64,000 bases of DNA from Sordariomycetes sp. S80-01Y (lineage: Eukaryota; Ascomycota; Sordariomycetes). Location of the stretch: contig JAXQJY010000028.1 of assembly GCA_037042185.1 (NCBI GenBank), positions 1,302,001-1,366,000 on the forward strand, written 5' to 3'. The stretch's first letter is position 1; each line of letters begins with the position of its first letter. Positions 12,237 to 22,185 of this stretch are shown here, one piece after another. A model generated the notes under the pieces. It was not told where the DNA came from. It saw only the letters and a program-made list of their open reading frames with translations, and searched no databases. Both the position numbers and the translations under genes were made by a program.

Positions 12237-12793
12237 TCAAGCTGCGGGTTGCTCGGCATCGTTCATGCTCACGTCGCCCCCTTCCCCATCAGCACCATTT
12301 GCCTCTTCCTCAGGAGGCGGCGGGAAATCGCCCAAGACCTCAGTGATAATACCAACGAGCTCTTCCTGCTGCTCCTCAGTGAACCGCTCGCTCATCTCCT
12401 CGATGATAGCATTGAGGAGGACCACGTTGTTTGGGCGAAGGTTCAATATCATGACGACCTCTCCTTTTGAGAGATCGTATGGTTGAAGACGCTTCATCAG
12501 GGTTGGGATGCTGTTTGCGTCGTACGTAGGAGGCTTCTGGCTCAAAGGGTTTGGAGGCTGCTCAAGCCATGTTCTGAGCTGTGCTGGTGTCAGAAGCTTT
12601 TCGAGTTGTTGGAACAGGAGCTTTTGTTTACCTCTTTCATCACCGTTTCATAGTTTGGTGGCCCTCGACGACGCCCAGGCTTGCCATGTTTACCAGCGTT
12701 GGGCTTGTTCTTGTAGCGCTTGTGCTGTTCGAGCACGTGCTGATGTACCTCGAAATTCGAGAGGACAGCGGACTGTGACTCGATGACCTTCAT
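12237..12793 (-). CDS. RPC17: DNA-directed RNA polymerase III subunit RPC9 (C17)
   Basis: This is an Rpb4/RPC9-fold subunit of the polymerase III stalk, which partners with C25 and helps recruit TFIIIB. Exon 1 (12793-12632) begins MKVIESQSAVLSNFEVHQH, typical of RPC9 N termini. Exon 2 (12596-12237) carries the HRDC-like half, LMKRLQPYDLSKGEVVMILN and NVVLLNAIIEEMSERFTEEQ, then an acidic tail. The total is 173 residues. The intron joining ...YETVMKE to LLTPAQLRTWLEQ runs from GTAAAC to AAAAG and would be only 35 bp, below the usual fungal minimum. The reading frames demand a splice here, but the exact sites are uncertain. Confidence 0.85.
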
Positions 12794-13973
12794 GGTGTTG
12801 CACGCTTCCCTCTTCGAAAAAGCAGCAGCCTGTCAGTGGGCTTTTCTGGGGTTGGGTGACTCTCTTCGTCTCCAATTCGTGAGTCAATGAGACGCAGTAC
12901 GCGTTGAAGTTCGTGACAGCTGAAATCTGCAGGTTCGGGCACGAGGCACAGAGTAAGCTCCCAACTTGTGCCCCGCTGATCCGGAAGACCAATCAGAGAT
13001 CGGCCGATGGCATCATGCTGCAGGGACCTCCAGCGAGTTGTCGGCGCTGCAGCCAATGTCGTACAGGCGACCGAAGCGCTGTGAGGCTCTGGTGAGCCAC
13101 TGTGAGCAACCTTGAGCCCCCTGTAGCACCACCCCAACCTGGAACCTGACGATTGAGCCGCCCAAGCTGCCAGTGGTTGGGAGGCGCGCGGCGGGTGGCT
13201 CCCTGCAGCAATTTTTTTCTGCCGGCCATTGACGAGCCGAGCGACCGACGACATTTTTGAGGAGCAGACTTGACTCAGGAAACTCGAACCTTACTCTCCG
13301 TCCTGGCTTCGGGCCACGCCGCTGTTCGCTTTTCATTCACCTCTGACTCTACCGTACCGTCCGACACGATGCAGTTACTTTAGCACCAACTTACCATCTT
13401 GCTGCCGCGCCGCTTCCGTCCATCTCGCCGTCTTCTGTCTCACCGAGCGAGGCTACGGCTTCACCCATCGCCGGCATCGGTCGCATCACGCCTGACATCA
13501 ACTCCCCCACCATTGGTTACGTGGTGAGCTCTTTTGCTGCCGAGCCCGTCCGCTGCCCACAATTGACGGGGCGCACCAAAAGCTAAGGCCGCTCTACCGG
13601 TATGAATGAGACCGCAGCTTCAATTCCATCTTTTTTTTGTCAAACTTTACTGACGACCATCCTGCAGTGGTTCTGCATCTGCGCCTCCCTTGCGTGCGAA
13701 CGCCGTCTTCCCCAAATCCACCCGTTTGGATCCATTGTGGGGTGGAAGCGAAAGAAAAAGAATCGGCGTCTCGACCACTCCAGGCACTCGCCCACGAGAC
13801 CACCGTTGCTCCCTTCCAGCCTTCGCGCTCAAGTTTTGCTCGGCCGCCTCTCGATATCCTCGGATTCCTTGCGCAAAGACATTGTCACCTTGACAACGAT
13901 AGCCACGAGTCGCGGCTCCTCCAAATCACCCTGACGCCATAGCCGAAATCTCGAACCGCAACCGGCTTTTACA
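12794..13973. promoter_or_regulatory. Divergent promoter region of RPC9 and PRS1
   Basis: Nearly 1.2 kb lies between two divergent start codons. It contains no recognisable gene. The 600 bp before PRS1 are pyrimidine-rich and probably include its leader. A GTGGTT-like GC-rich stretch at 12990-13200 has short open frames on both strands but no family signature. Confidence 0.5.
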
Positions 13974-15344
13974 ATGGTGCGCAACATCTGTTTGCTGGGC
14001 GGCAATTCCCACCCGCAGCTCACAAACAGCGTCTGCAACTTCCTCGGAATCCCTCCGTGTGATCGCATCCTGAGCAAGTTCTCTGGCGGTGAGAGTCGCT
14101 GCGAGATCAAGGATTCGGTCCGCGGCAAGGATGTCTACATTATCCAATCCGGTTCCGGTTCCGTCAACGACAACCTCATGGAGCTCTGCATCATGATCTC
14201 GGCGTGCAAAACCGGCTCGGCTAAGCGTGTCACCGCCGTTGTCCCGTTGTTCCCTTATTCTCGCCAACCCGACTTTCCGTACAACAAGTCGGGTGCGCCG
14301 CTGTCGAGCTCCCACGAGCCTGCTCCCAAGAAAGACTACACATTCGAGAGTGTCCCAGCTACGCCTCGGCCCGGCGGCCCACGCAGTAGTGGGCTTCTCA
14401 ATGGCGTAAACGGGCTTGCTGAGAAGCTGTCTAAGAGCACCATCTCTGGCAGGCAACAAAACGGCAATGGCGATGAGTACTTCCTTCCCAAGCGCTCAGA
14501 CACCATGTCTAGCATGGCGTCCAACACTAGCCGTCACCACCCCGACGGATCTCTTTCCTCGCAACCCAGCTTTACAACCCATGACTACGAGAAGCCCGCC
14601 CCTGGGCAGGTTTTCCAGTCAAAACCGGGCTACAAGCAATGGGTTGCGCTGGCTGGCACTTTGGTTGCGGACTTACTGACTTGCGCCGGAGCGGACCACA
14701 TCATCACAATGGACCTCCACGACCCGCAATACCAGGGTTTCTTCGACATCCCCGTCGACAACCTGTACGGGAAGCCGCTCATCCAAAATTACATCCAGCA
14801 GCACATTCCCGACTACAAAAATGCGGTCGTGGTCTCGCCTGATGCTGGCGGCGCAAAACGTGCCTCTTTGATCAGGGACAGCCTGGACATTGACTTTGCT
14901 CTTATTCACAAGGTATGCAAACCCATGACTGAGAGCTCGGGACTTTCGGACTCACAAACCTAGGAACGACGACCAATCAAGTTCAGCGAGCAGCGCAACG
15001 CCAGCATGATGCTTGTCGGTGACGTGGCGAACCGCGTCTGTATCCTCGTGGACGATTTGGTGGACACCGCCAACACCATCACCCGCGCAGCAAAGTTGCT
15101 GAAACGCGAGGGCGCTCTCAAGGTTTATGCTCTGGTCACGCACGGCGTCTTCAGTGGCGACTCAATCCCCCGCCTCAACGCGTCGGAGATCGATAAGATC
15201 GTCGTCACCAACTCAGTCCCTCAAGACGAGCACAAGCGGGCGTGCCCCAAATTGGAGATCCTAGATATCTCCCCAGTGTTTGCTGAAGCGATCCGCCGTG
15301 TGCATCACGGCGAGTCTATCAGCGTGCTTTTCCAGTACAGCTAG
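13974..15344 (+). CDS. PRS1: Ribose-phosphate pyrophosphokinase, Prs1 type
   Basis: The enzyme makes PRPP from ribose 5-phosphate and ATP for nucleotide, histidine and tryptophan synthesis. There are two exons (13974-14912, 14964-15344; GTATGC/CCTAG) and 439 residues. The N-terminal block is [20 protein letters not shown]. The Mg/ATP region is [17 protein letters not shown], the pyrophosphate loop area is [11 protein letters not shown], and the PRPP-binding loop is [17 protein letters not shown]. Between about residues 103 and 222 there is a non-homologous serine-rich insertion (KKDYTFES...GQVFQSKPG). It makes the protein longer than the usual ~318 residues. An insertion at this place is known for yeast Prs1, which has been linked to cell-wall integrity signalling. 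Confidence 0.93.
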
Positions 15345-16561
15345 ATGCATTCTTGCTCTTTCTTTTTCACTCAGTGTCCTCCGAACGAAGTCTCTACAGC
15401 CGCAACGGGGGGTTCGCTCATATTTGGGAGTTTAAGGGGATTTCTGGTCTGCTCTTTTTGCGATCTTTGGCCATGGGTCGCTATACCTGGGCCGCTATAT
15501 GTCAGGGTGCGCAGAAAGCGTGGGTTCGATGGAACGTGTTTGGGTCCTGCTCTGTGTGCTATCGCGCATTTAGCCATATAGAAAGACGCGTACCCTCAAG
15601 TTTCCAACGTAGAAGTGTGGTGTTTTGCATCTGACTTGTGTTTCTCAGCTGGGTAAGGAATAGATGGTTTCCATAGCGCTGGCTACTCATACAAGGGTTG
15701 GGGTATATATGGCGTCGTGCTTTTAACAAATCTGACATGATTCTGACACTTGTTTGTATTGTGATACTTGTGGTATTGACCTCAATCTTTGTTTGATTTA
15801 TTCACAGCTGCCCTTAGTAGACACTGATTCTTTGAAACTATTTCACATTGCAGTAATCGGTAGGACTTTTGCAGGCCTCCGAGTGAGTGGCAATCCCTAC
15901 GGCGAAAAAAGGGGTGAGCCCCTTGGTGCTACCCTAAGCATGGTTTCCCTTCAGCCTACCGCCTCAAGGGGGCTACATGATTATTTTCAACAAACAGAAA
16001 ATAGGAACGAATTAATAGATGTTCATGATATCTATACCTTCTTCTTCTAAATGGTGCTGGATGGTCGTCGTGTGTCGCAGCGCCAAGATTCGGTCCCGTG
16101 AGAGTGCTATCGCACTGCACTCACTTCGACTCACACCCCAAACGTTGTGGCACGAGAAATGCCTACCGTCAGCATCGGCGAGTAATTGCTCCGTCATGGA
16201 AAAAGAACCCGCCCAAAGCCTCTCAATCCGGGATTTCCTCCTCCCAAAACCAGCACATGCGGATTCAGTTCTCACTGTCTTGTGCCGCGTGAAAGTCCTC
16301 ACTGGGCGAGATTTGGTGGCTTGCTACCACCCCGCTACAGACCATCGTGCTCAGCTTCACGGCCGAGCTGTCCAATCGCGTCGTCATCCGACATGTGACC
16401 AGCCAGGAGTAAGCTTATAATTAACGTTATTCGACCATGTGCAGACGGGAAATCCGGGGGGGGGGGGGGGATAAAGGGAAGCTATCTTGCGTTTCCGCTT
16501 GACTTGCCAAATCTTTGAACCCCTTTTCAAACATTGCCTTGCGTCGACTCACACCAATGCG
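15345..16561. other. Intergenic: PRS1 3' region and promoter of the GFA gene
   Basis: No supported gene in 1.2 kb. The first 700 bp are AT-richer, with TATATAT-like segments near 15706, and are probably the PRS1 3' UTR plus spacer. The open frames at 15754-16050 and 16019-16420 have no family resemblance. A run of 15 guanines lies 91 bp before the next start codon. Confidence 0.5.
16456..16470 (+). repeat. Homopolymer of 15 G
   Basis: An uninterrupted run of 15 G residues lies in the proximal promoter or leader of the GFA-domain gene. Such runs vary in length and can form G-quadruplex-like structures. The count may also carry sequencing error. Confidence 0.9.
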
Positions 16562-17311
16562 ATGCCTCTCCCGTCTGAATCCACCATTTTAACAGGAGGA
16601 TGCTCCTGTGGTGCCGTTCGCTATCGCCTCGCCGTTCCAGAGGCAGCTCAGCGTCCCAGCATCCCTTTCTGCCCGCCTGATTACGGCATGACCATGCCTT
16701 ACACGATAACCTGCCATTGCAACGACTGTCGTCGAGCTTCAGCCTCTGTGCTGCCTCTTGTCATCATCCAGGCGTCCTCGCCCATGGTGACAGCCTCAGT
16801 GCTCTCGCAGGATGACAACTCTCCCGTCCAGTTCGGTCGCTCCCTGGACGCCTGTTCCGGGGACTTCGACCTGGCAAAAGCCGACGCGAACAGACCGCCT
16901 TACAAGCCCTCAATGGAGCTCTTCCGTCCCTCTAGCACAGGCAGCAAGTCGTGGTTGCGCTGGTTCCACAGCGCAGACTGCAGCCCCTCGAAACACTCAC
17001 GGTCCTTCTGCGGTCGTTGCGGCACGCAGATCTGTTTCCACTTTGCCCTTCAGCCGGAGCATTGTCACGACGGGAAGATGCCAGACGGTTGGGCGGATTT
17101 CATGGATGTCAACGTCGGGACCCTGGACAGGGAGTGGCTGGAAAAGGGGTGGTTTGAGCCCGACAGCGAGGTCAATTGGATGCACGGGACAGTGCTGGGG
17201 AAGCAGGTCAGTGCAACAGCGAAGGGGCTGAAGGGGGCAATGAAGGCGAATGGGTTTGGAGGGGACGAGGGATACGCCGATGAGCAGGAGTTGAAACGGC
17301 TGGCTGCGTGA
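16562..17311 (+). CDS. GFA-domain (CENP-V/glutathione-dependent formaldehyde-activating type) protein
   Basis: This intronless gene encodes 249 residues. The GFA fold binds zinc through paired cysteines. Visible here are GGCSCGAVRY near residue 14, CHCNDCRRAS near 50, and FCGRCGTQICF near 160, with a long insertion between the last two. The C-terminal half keeps MDVNVGTLD, a usual family block. The start is the ATG followed by CCT CTC CCG; the frame stays open upstream but has no other ATG. Fungal genomes hold many paralogues of unknown substrate, so formaldehyde chemistry should not be assumed. The gene converges on the YAG7-like gene. Confidence 0.85.
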   Translation: MPLPSESTILTGGCSCGAVRYRLAVPEAAQRPSIPFCPPDYGMTMPYTITCHCNDCRRASASVLPLVIIQASSPMVTASVLSQDDNSPVQFGRSLDACSGDFDLAKADANRPPYKPSMELFRPSSTGSKSWLRWFHSADCSPSKHSRSFCGRCGTQICFHFALQPEHCHDGKMPDGWADFMDVNVGTLDREWLEKGWFEPDSEVNWMHGTVLGKQVSATAKGLKGAMKANGFGGDEGYADEQELKRLAA

Positions 17312-17787
17312 AGATGGTATCTGCCGCTTGTCAGAGTGTTTGGAGCGAGGTTTTTGAGCGCTTGCGAGTACGGCGGACTTGCGTGGCTCGTTCGGCGTTG
17401 AGGGCTGTTGGGCGTCAGTTCCTGACACTGCGAGGGTTCTTAAAATCAACGAGAAGAGAGTCCCTTTGGCGTTGCCGTTCCATTATGCATCCTGTTTACT
17501 ATGTCCCTTGAGAATTGTGTCCCCTGAAACAACAGATGGGGGAGCTCCAAAGCCCGACAAACAGTCATGCACAAGAGATGCCAAAGCCATTCCGTTCCAA
17601 TTCCAAAGCCAGCCGAATGCCCCTTTCATGCTAATGCCACATAAAGTCACCTCGCCTCAATTCGCCAATGCCGCATATGAAAGTGGTAGAACGCCGCAAT
17701 GAAGTGGTGTACAAGCGTCTGTAGACGCATTATCGCAAGCTAGTGCTGTGGTAGGCCTGCTTGCGGAGAGAGACGTGACGAGTCTCA
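17312..17787. other. Intergenic between convergent genes
   Basis: These 476 bp lie between two stop codons and hold the 3' ends of both transcripts. I see no gene in them. Confidence 0.6.
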
Positions 17788-19306
17788 CTACGACTCTTCG
17801 TTGCGACGGCCGCCACGAGGAGCACCGCCGGCGTTACGGGGACCTCCGCCGCGACCGCGATCACCTCGTCCTCGACCACGTCCACCGCGCCACTCACCAC
17901 GGCCACGGCCTCGGTTGCCGTGGGCAGGAGCCTTGCGCTGGACTTGGTGGAAGCCGTCGTCAGCGTTTGTCGGAGGCTGAGCAGCAGCCTTAGAGAGTCA
18001 GTTAGTAAGGGTGTCGTGAATCATGCAATGAATATCGTACCTGGGTCTGCTCAGGGTGGTCATCTGCCCATGACTGCGTGTTGGCGTTGGCTGCTGGTGT
18101 AGCGTTCAACCCAGTGTCGGTCTCGGCGGGATCGCGAGGGATCTCGACCCAGTCCGAGTCTTGAGAGGCGCCAACGTCCTTGGCGCTGTTCCAGTTGCTT
18201 CCTGCAACAGAATTCGCGGCCTCGTCGGTCACCTGCACGTTGTCAATGCCATGAATGGGCGCGGCTGTCGAGGTGCCGTTGATCTGGGTGGCCGAGCCGG
18301 ACTCGATCTCGGCGGTTGTAGCATGCGCAACAGTCGGGTCGGTGCCAATCTCGGTTGAGGCGGGTTCTCCAGCCTCGGTAGGAGCCGCGATACCCTCGAT
18401 GGCCGCCTTGTACTCCTCGGTCAGCTGCTTGACGCGACGGTCTGGCGAATCGCGTTAGCTCAAGCTCCTTCAGACGAGGCATCGAGACTTACAGTTCGTC
18501 TGCAGCTGCTCCCCGGGCACACTCATGATGGTGTCTTCAGAACCTTCAGCCAGCTTCAAAGCAGCATCCACGGCACTGTCGTCTCCGGCGTACATCAGAA
18601 GCAGAACACCCTCTATGGCCTGGCTCTCGTCCGACTCAGGATCAACTTGCTCCTCGCGCCTAGACGCGGCGAGCCGGAGGAATTGGGAGACAAGCAAAAG
18701 ATTCGCCCGTTGTGTCTTCTCGAATTCGGACTTGGCCTCGGCAACTGCGTCGGCCTTGGCCTTCTCCAACCTCTTCTCCCATTCTGCCTTGTCGGCGGCG
18801 GCCTGGGTGCGGTACTGCTTGTCGAGCTTGAGGTACTGGTCCAGCTGCCCCTCAAGTTGCGCGAGTTGCTCTTGCAGCTGGGGCTTCTTGAGGATTTGGG
18901 CCTTCTGATCGGCGTTGATGATGCGGGCGGCGACGAGCTCATCGACGGACTTGCCCTTGTGTTCGGCGAGGAGGGAGTCGGTTTTCGATGCATTGGTCTG
19001 GCAGGCGTTAGCGAAGCGGGACTAACTATAGTGATCGCGCCCGCGCAAGATCAGGCAGAGCTCACAATTTTCTTGTTCACGTTACGGATGTTCCTGAAAT
19101 GGGTCGTCAGTCTCTTCTCGTGCGCAAACTAGTGGACAAGCTTACTTCTGGAGCTCTCTGATGTAAGGGCTCTCGGAGCCATCTTCGCCGTTCTTCTCGG
19201 GTTGGCCGGAGATGTTGCTAGGCGCGGGCGAGGCAGTGCGCTCAAGAGCCTTTGCAGCCTTCTTCTTCGCGGTCTTTGACACGGGCTGAGCTGCGGAAGA
19301 AGCCAT
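17788..19306 (-). CDS. YAG7-like coiled-coil protein with RGG tail
   Basis: I read five exons (19306-19146, 19093-19066, 18997-18493, 18441-18041, 17988-17788) giving 431 residues. The N terminus is lysine/alanine-rich (KTAKKKAAKALERT), followed by ESPYIRELQKNIRNVNKKI. A long charged coiled coil follows at about 65-170 (LKKPQLQEQLAQLEGQLDQY, EKRLEKAKADAVAEAKSEFE), then a helical segment (FLRLAASRREEQ... EGVLLLMYAGDD) and a variable acidic linker. The tail is glycine/arginine-rich with repeated RGRGRG and GGRR. From memory it matches the uncharacterised fungal family named after fission yeast YAG7 (SPAC12G12.07c). The RGG tail suggests RNA or ribosome contact, which is inference. The 28-bp second exon is notable but joins in frame. 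Confidence 0.8.
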
Positions 19307-20165
19307 GGCGAGAGAGGTAGATGGTGGAATGCGGGATGGTAGATCGTCGTCCAAGAGTCTGGGGTAGAAGTCGTGCGAGCTCGAGAGCTGGTGCTGGGGA
19401 GGTGGTCGTAGATGCGCCGAGAATTGGGGTGGTAGTAGTCTGGCCGTCAAAGGAAGATGGCAATTGATGCTGTAAGGTGTCCGTCGAGGTCAGAGGTTTG
19501 TTCCAGAGTTTGTCGCAAAGCCGGGGGTGCAAGGGAAGTGAGGTCAGGCCGTAATTTTTCTGGCAGGGACAGCAACAGCTGCAACGGCCCCCTGCACGCG
19601 ACTCCCCGGGCAGCCTCACGCTAGCGGGTAGAGGGGCAGGCGATTCTAGAATCGCATAGAAAAGGCAACGAAGCCGAACCACCGATCGCCCTGCTTCCTA
19701 CTCTCATCCGAGACCTCCTTAAAATTAGTAGGCTTCTACAACTGTACAATCAAGAAAGGGCGCGGTGAAGACATTGGCAGGCTTTATCTCCTGGGATTTG
19801 TTTACTTTTCTTAAACTTTCTCAGTCTCGCGGGTACCAGCTTGATGCAACAGTCTGCTTGTGGAATCATAAAGTACACCCAACACGCCGCTACACCATCG
19901 GTCTTTCGAATAGTTCTTGGCCATGCGTTGCTTCTCCGCGAATGCCAATTTCTCCTCAGCCTCCCCACGCGTCGGCCCTTACCGTCCTTAGTCGAGCAAG
20001 AAGCGAACGTTGTAGTCACAGGCCCTTTCCGGGACCGACTCATAGCACATGAGTACCGTCCAGTCGTTCTTGCTCGCCTGCCAGCGAGTTGCGCGATCTT
20101 GATTGATTCATGGCTGCGGCATCATAGCCCTCTATTGTTGGTATGGAAGACCTCGTATGGGGCTT
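19307..20165. other. Intergenic: promoter of the YAG7-like gene and CENP-W 3' region
   Basis: No intact gene is supported. On the minus strand one reading frame from about 20107 to 19811 has protein-like composition but two internal stops. I treat it as doubtful and discuss it separately. Confidence 0.45.
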
Positions 20166-20575
20166 TCAACCCTTGAACTTTGAAAGAGTATCCTGCAGCA
20201 GAATGAGTCCCTGGAAAACATGAGATTGTAATTATTGAGGGGCTGCATACTCTTGTGACCTTCTTTACGCTCCTGGCTGCGAGACCTCGCTCGCCTGATT
20301 GCTTCGAGTGGATGGCAGCCTCTTTGACAAGTCTAAGAGCACGAGATTGTCAGCCGGGGAAAGTAAACGAGTCAAGCTAAGGTGCCTTACGTCTCCATGA
20401 AGAGCACATAGTTCAGGTATATCTGCAGTTCTGGTCAGCGGGTGTTGCTCCTTGCTGGGACGCGTCTCGTGCGGACCGTGACATCGGCGTTCTTCTTGAT
20501 GTTGAGGTTCGAATGCGCCTTAATGATCTTCTTGAGAGTCGCCTTCGGATACGGTTTCTTGCCGACAAGCGCCAT
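20166..20575 (-). CDS. WIP1: CENP-W-like histone-fold kinetochore protein
   Basis: I assembled four small exons (20575-20477, 20422-20391, 20332-20251, 20192-20166) into 79 residues. The protein begins MALVGKKPYPKATLKKIIKA and continues HSNLNIKKNADVT / IYLNYVLFMETLVKEAA / SKQSGERGLAARSVKKVT / RDTLSKFKG. This is the short histone fold of CENP-W (Wip1), which pairs with CENP-T in the constitutive centromere network and binds centromeric DNA. The length agrees with the family (about 80-90 residues). The first donor, GTCCGC, is weak. The other donors are GTAAGG and GTATGC, and the acceptors are CTGCAG, TCTTAG and CTGCAG. The start is the ATG just before GCG CTT GTC; an in-frame TTG further upstream is ignored. 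Confidence 0.85.
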
Positions 20576-20853
20576 CTTCGTCTCGAGCGTCGATGATAAG
20601 GAGCTTGGGTCGACGATGAATGACAACAACGCGTCGTGAGCTCAGTGACGATCGTGTGGGGCCCAATCGGCAGTGAGCCTCCAATGCCAACAGTGCAGAC
20701 AGCGTTTCCGCACTATCTCAGCACACCGTGACAGCACCCCCCACCATCCCACTCGCCTGGACTGTCAACGCTCGCGAGTGGAAGCTTTCGAGCTGTTTCG
20801 AGTTTGAGCATCCCACCATTCACCACACGACTCACCACCGCGAATTGCCCACC
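20576..20853. promoter_or_regulatory. Bidirectional promoter of CENP-W and prefoldin 4
   Basis: Only 278 bp separate two divergent start codons, so both small housekeeping genes must share this control region. No clear TATA box is visible. Confidence 0.6.
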
Positions 20854-21432
20854 ATGGCCGGAATTATGGGACGCCGCATGGTACATCTACAGCCCATATC
20901 AACTGAGGCAACGCTAACATCTTTCTGCAGCTTTCCAAGGCGGAGGAAGAGGGCAGTGATGAGGTCGAGGTCCGTCGCGAGGACCAGGACAAGATCAACA
21001 GATTCAGTCGCCTGCACCAGCGCGAGCTGGCTCTGCAAGAAGAGCTGGCGGGCAAGTCGGTACGATAGACTCCAACTCCCTCCTTAGAATGTGTGGCTGA
21101 CGTCTCGTGCGCAGAAAGAGAAAGAAGAGCTCGACGATCTCTCGACCGAACTCGAACTAGCCGACGAAGATGAGAAGACCCAGTACGTGCATTCAACTGT
21201 CGGAAGCGTACCCGACAGCGAAGGCTAATATCTGTGCAGGTACAAGATCGGCGACTCCTTCTTCCACCTCGAACTCGAGAAAGCCCAGGAGATGCTCGAA
21301 GCGGCCACAACAAGAACGGACGAGGAGACGAACGAGCTGGAGGAAAAGCTAGGAGCGGTGCGAGACGAGATGAAGCAGCTCAAGGTCGACCTATACGCCA
21401 GATTCGGGAAGCAAATCAACCTCGAGACTTAA
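20854..21432 (+). CDS. GIM3: Prefoldin subunit 4 (GIM3)
   Basis: This is a beta-type subunit of the hexameric prefoldin chaperone, which delivers nascent actin and tubulin to the CCT chaperonin. The four exons are 20854-20880, 20931-21059, 21115-21182 and 21240-21432, giving 138 residues. The first helix of the coiled coil carries REDQDKINRFSRLHQRELAL. The hairpin region is KIGDSFFHLELEKAQEML, and the second helix ends EMKQLKVDLYARFGKQINLE, a typical PFD4 C terminus. The splices are GTACAT/CTGCAG, GTACGA/GCGCAG and GTACGT/GTGCAG. The first exon encodes only nine residues. Confidence 0.93.
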
Positions 21433-22185
21433 ATCCGTACTGTTTTCGCGCAGGCCGTCGTCCGCTCTTTGCCCACACAACGTACAGTGACATCCAAATT
21501 TCACGCACAATCGGTCGCTCCGCCGATTTCGAATCCGAGAGGAAGGAATACCGCTTGCCTGGTCGCGAATGGAAGCATTATAACACAATTTCGTGAAGCG
21601 AGACCGGTCCGTGGAGAACAAGGTCGGCAAAGACGCCTTTAGTCGTGTTTAGTACCACAGCGTCACCACCGACGACTGTGCCCGGATATTGTCATCCCAC
21701 CGACTCAGGCCGAGCACAGGAACCTCCGGGATAAATGGGCCCGGCCGCGCTTTCAGTCCAATCACCCCCCCTCGCGTCCCTCATTCACCGGGCCGCTGTC
21801 CCACCCAACTCGCAGCTTATCCCCGGCTTTCAACGAGAGCTTATGGCCGAAATACGGAGCGAGCACAGCAACAAGGACGGCCCCACGAACCAACCCCGTT
21901 GCGACTCTACCCTGCCATTGGGAGTCGAGGGTTGGTTCCTGTGACCTTTTGTACTTTTTGTGCCCCCAAATTCAAGCGGTGCCGCAATCGTTCGTCTACC
22001 TTTGCTGACCACTACGTGATGCTTTGGCCTATAGCTGCATGAGCTAGGTTGTCAACGTTGACACTGTTGGTAAGCCGAGCCTGAGCGTCCAAGCAGATGC
22101 CGAGGGCGGTCCGCCGAGATTCCTCGTCTCCAACCTCCGTTCTTCGCCCCCGGACCTTGACCTGGGCTCCTGGGCACCTCCAACG
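21433..22185. other. Intergenic between GIM3 and the DHA1 transporter
   Basis: These 753 bp hold the GIM3 3' end and the promoter of the transporter. No gene is recognised. Confidence 0.5.

Noticed and set aside
13926-14459. 177-codon minus-strand frame over PRS1
   Set aside because: It is the reverse complement of the conserved PRPP synthetase exon and has no family resemblance.
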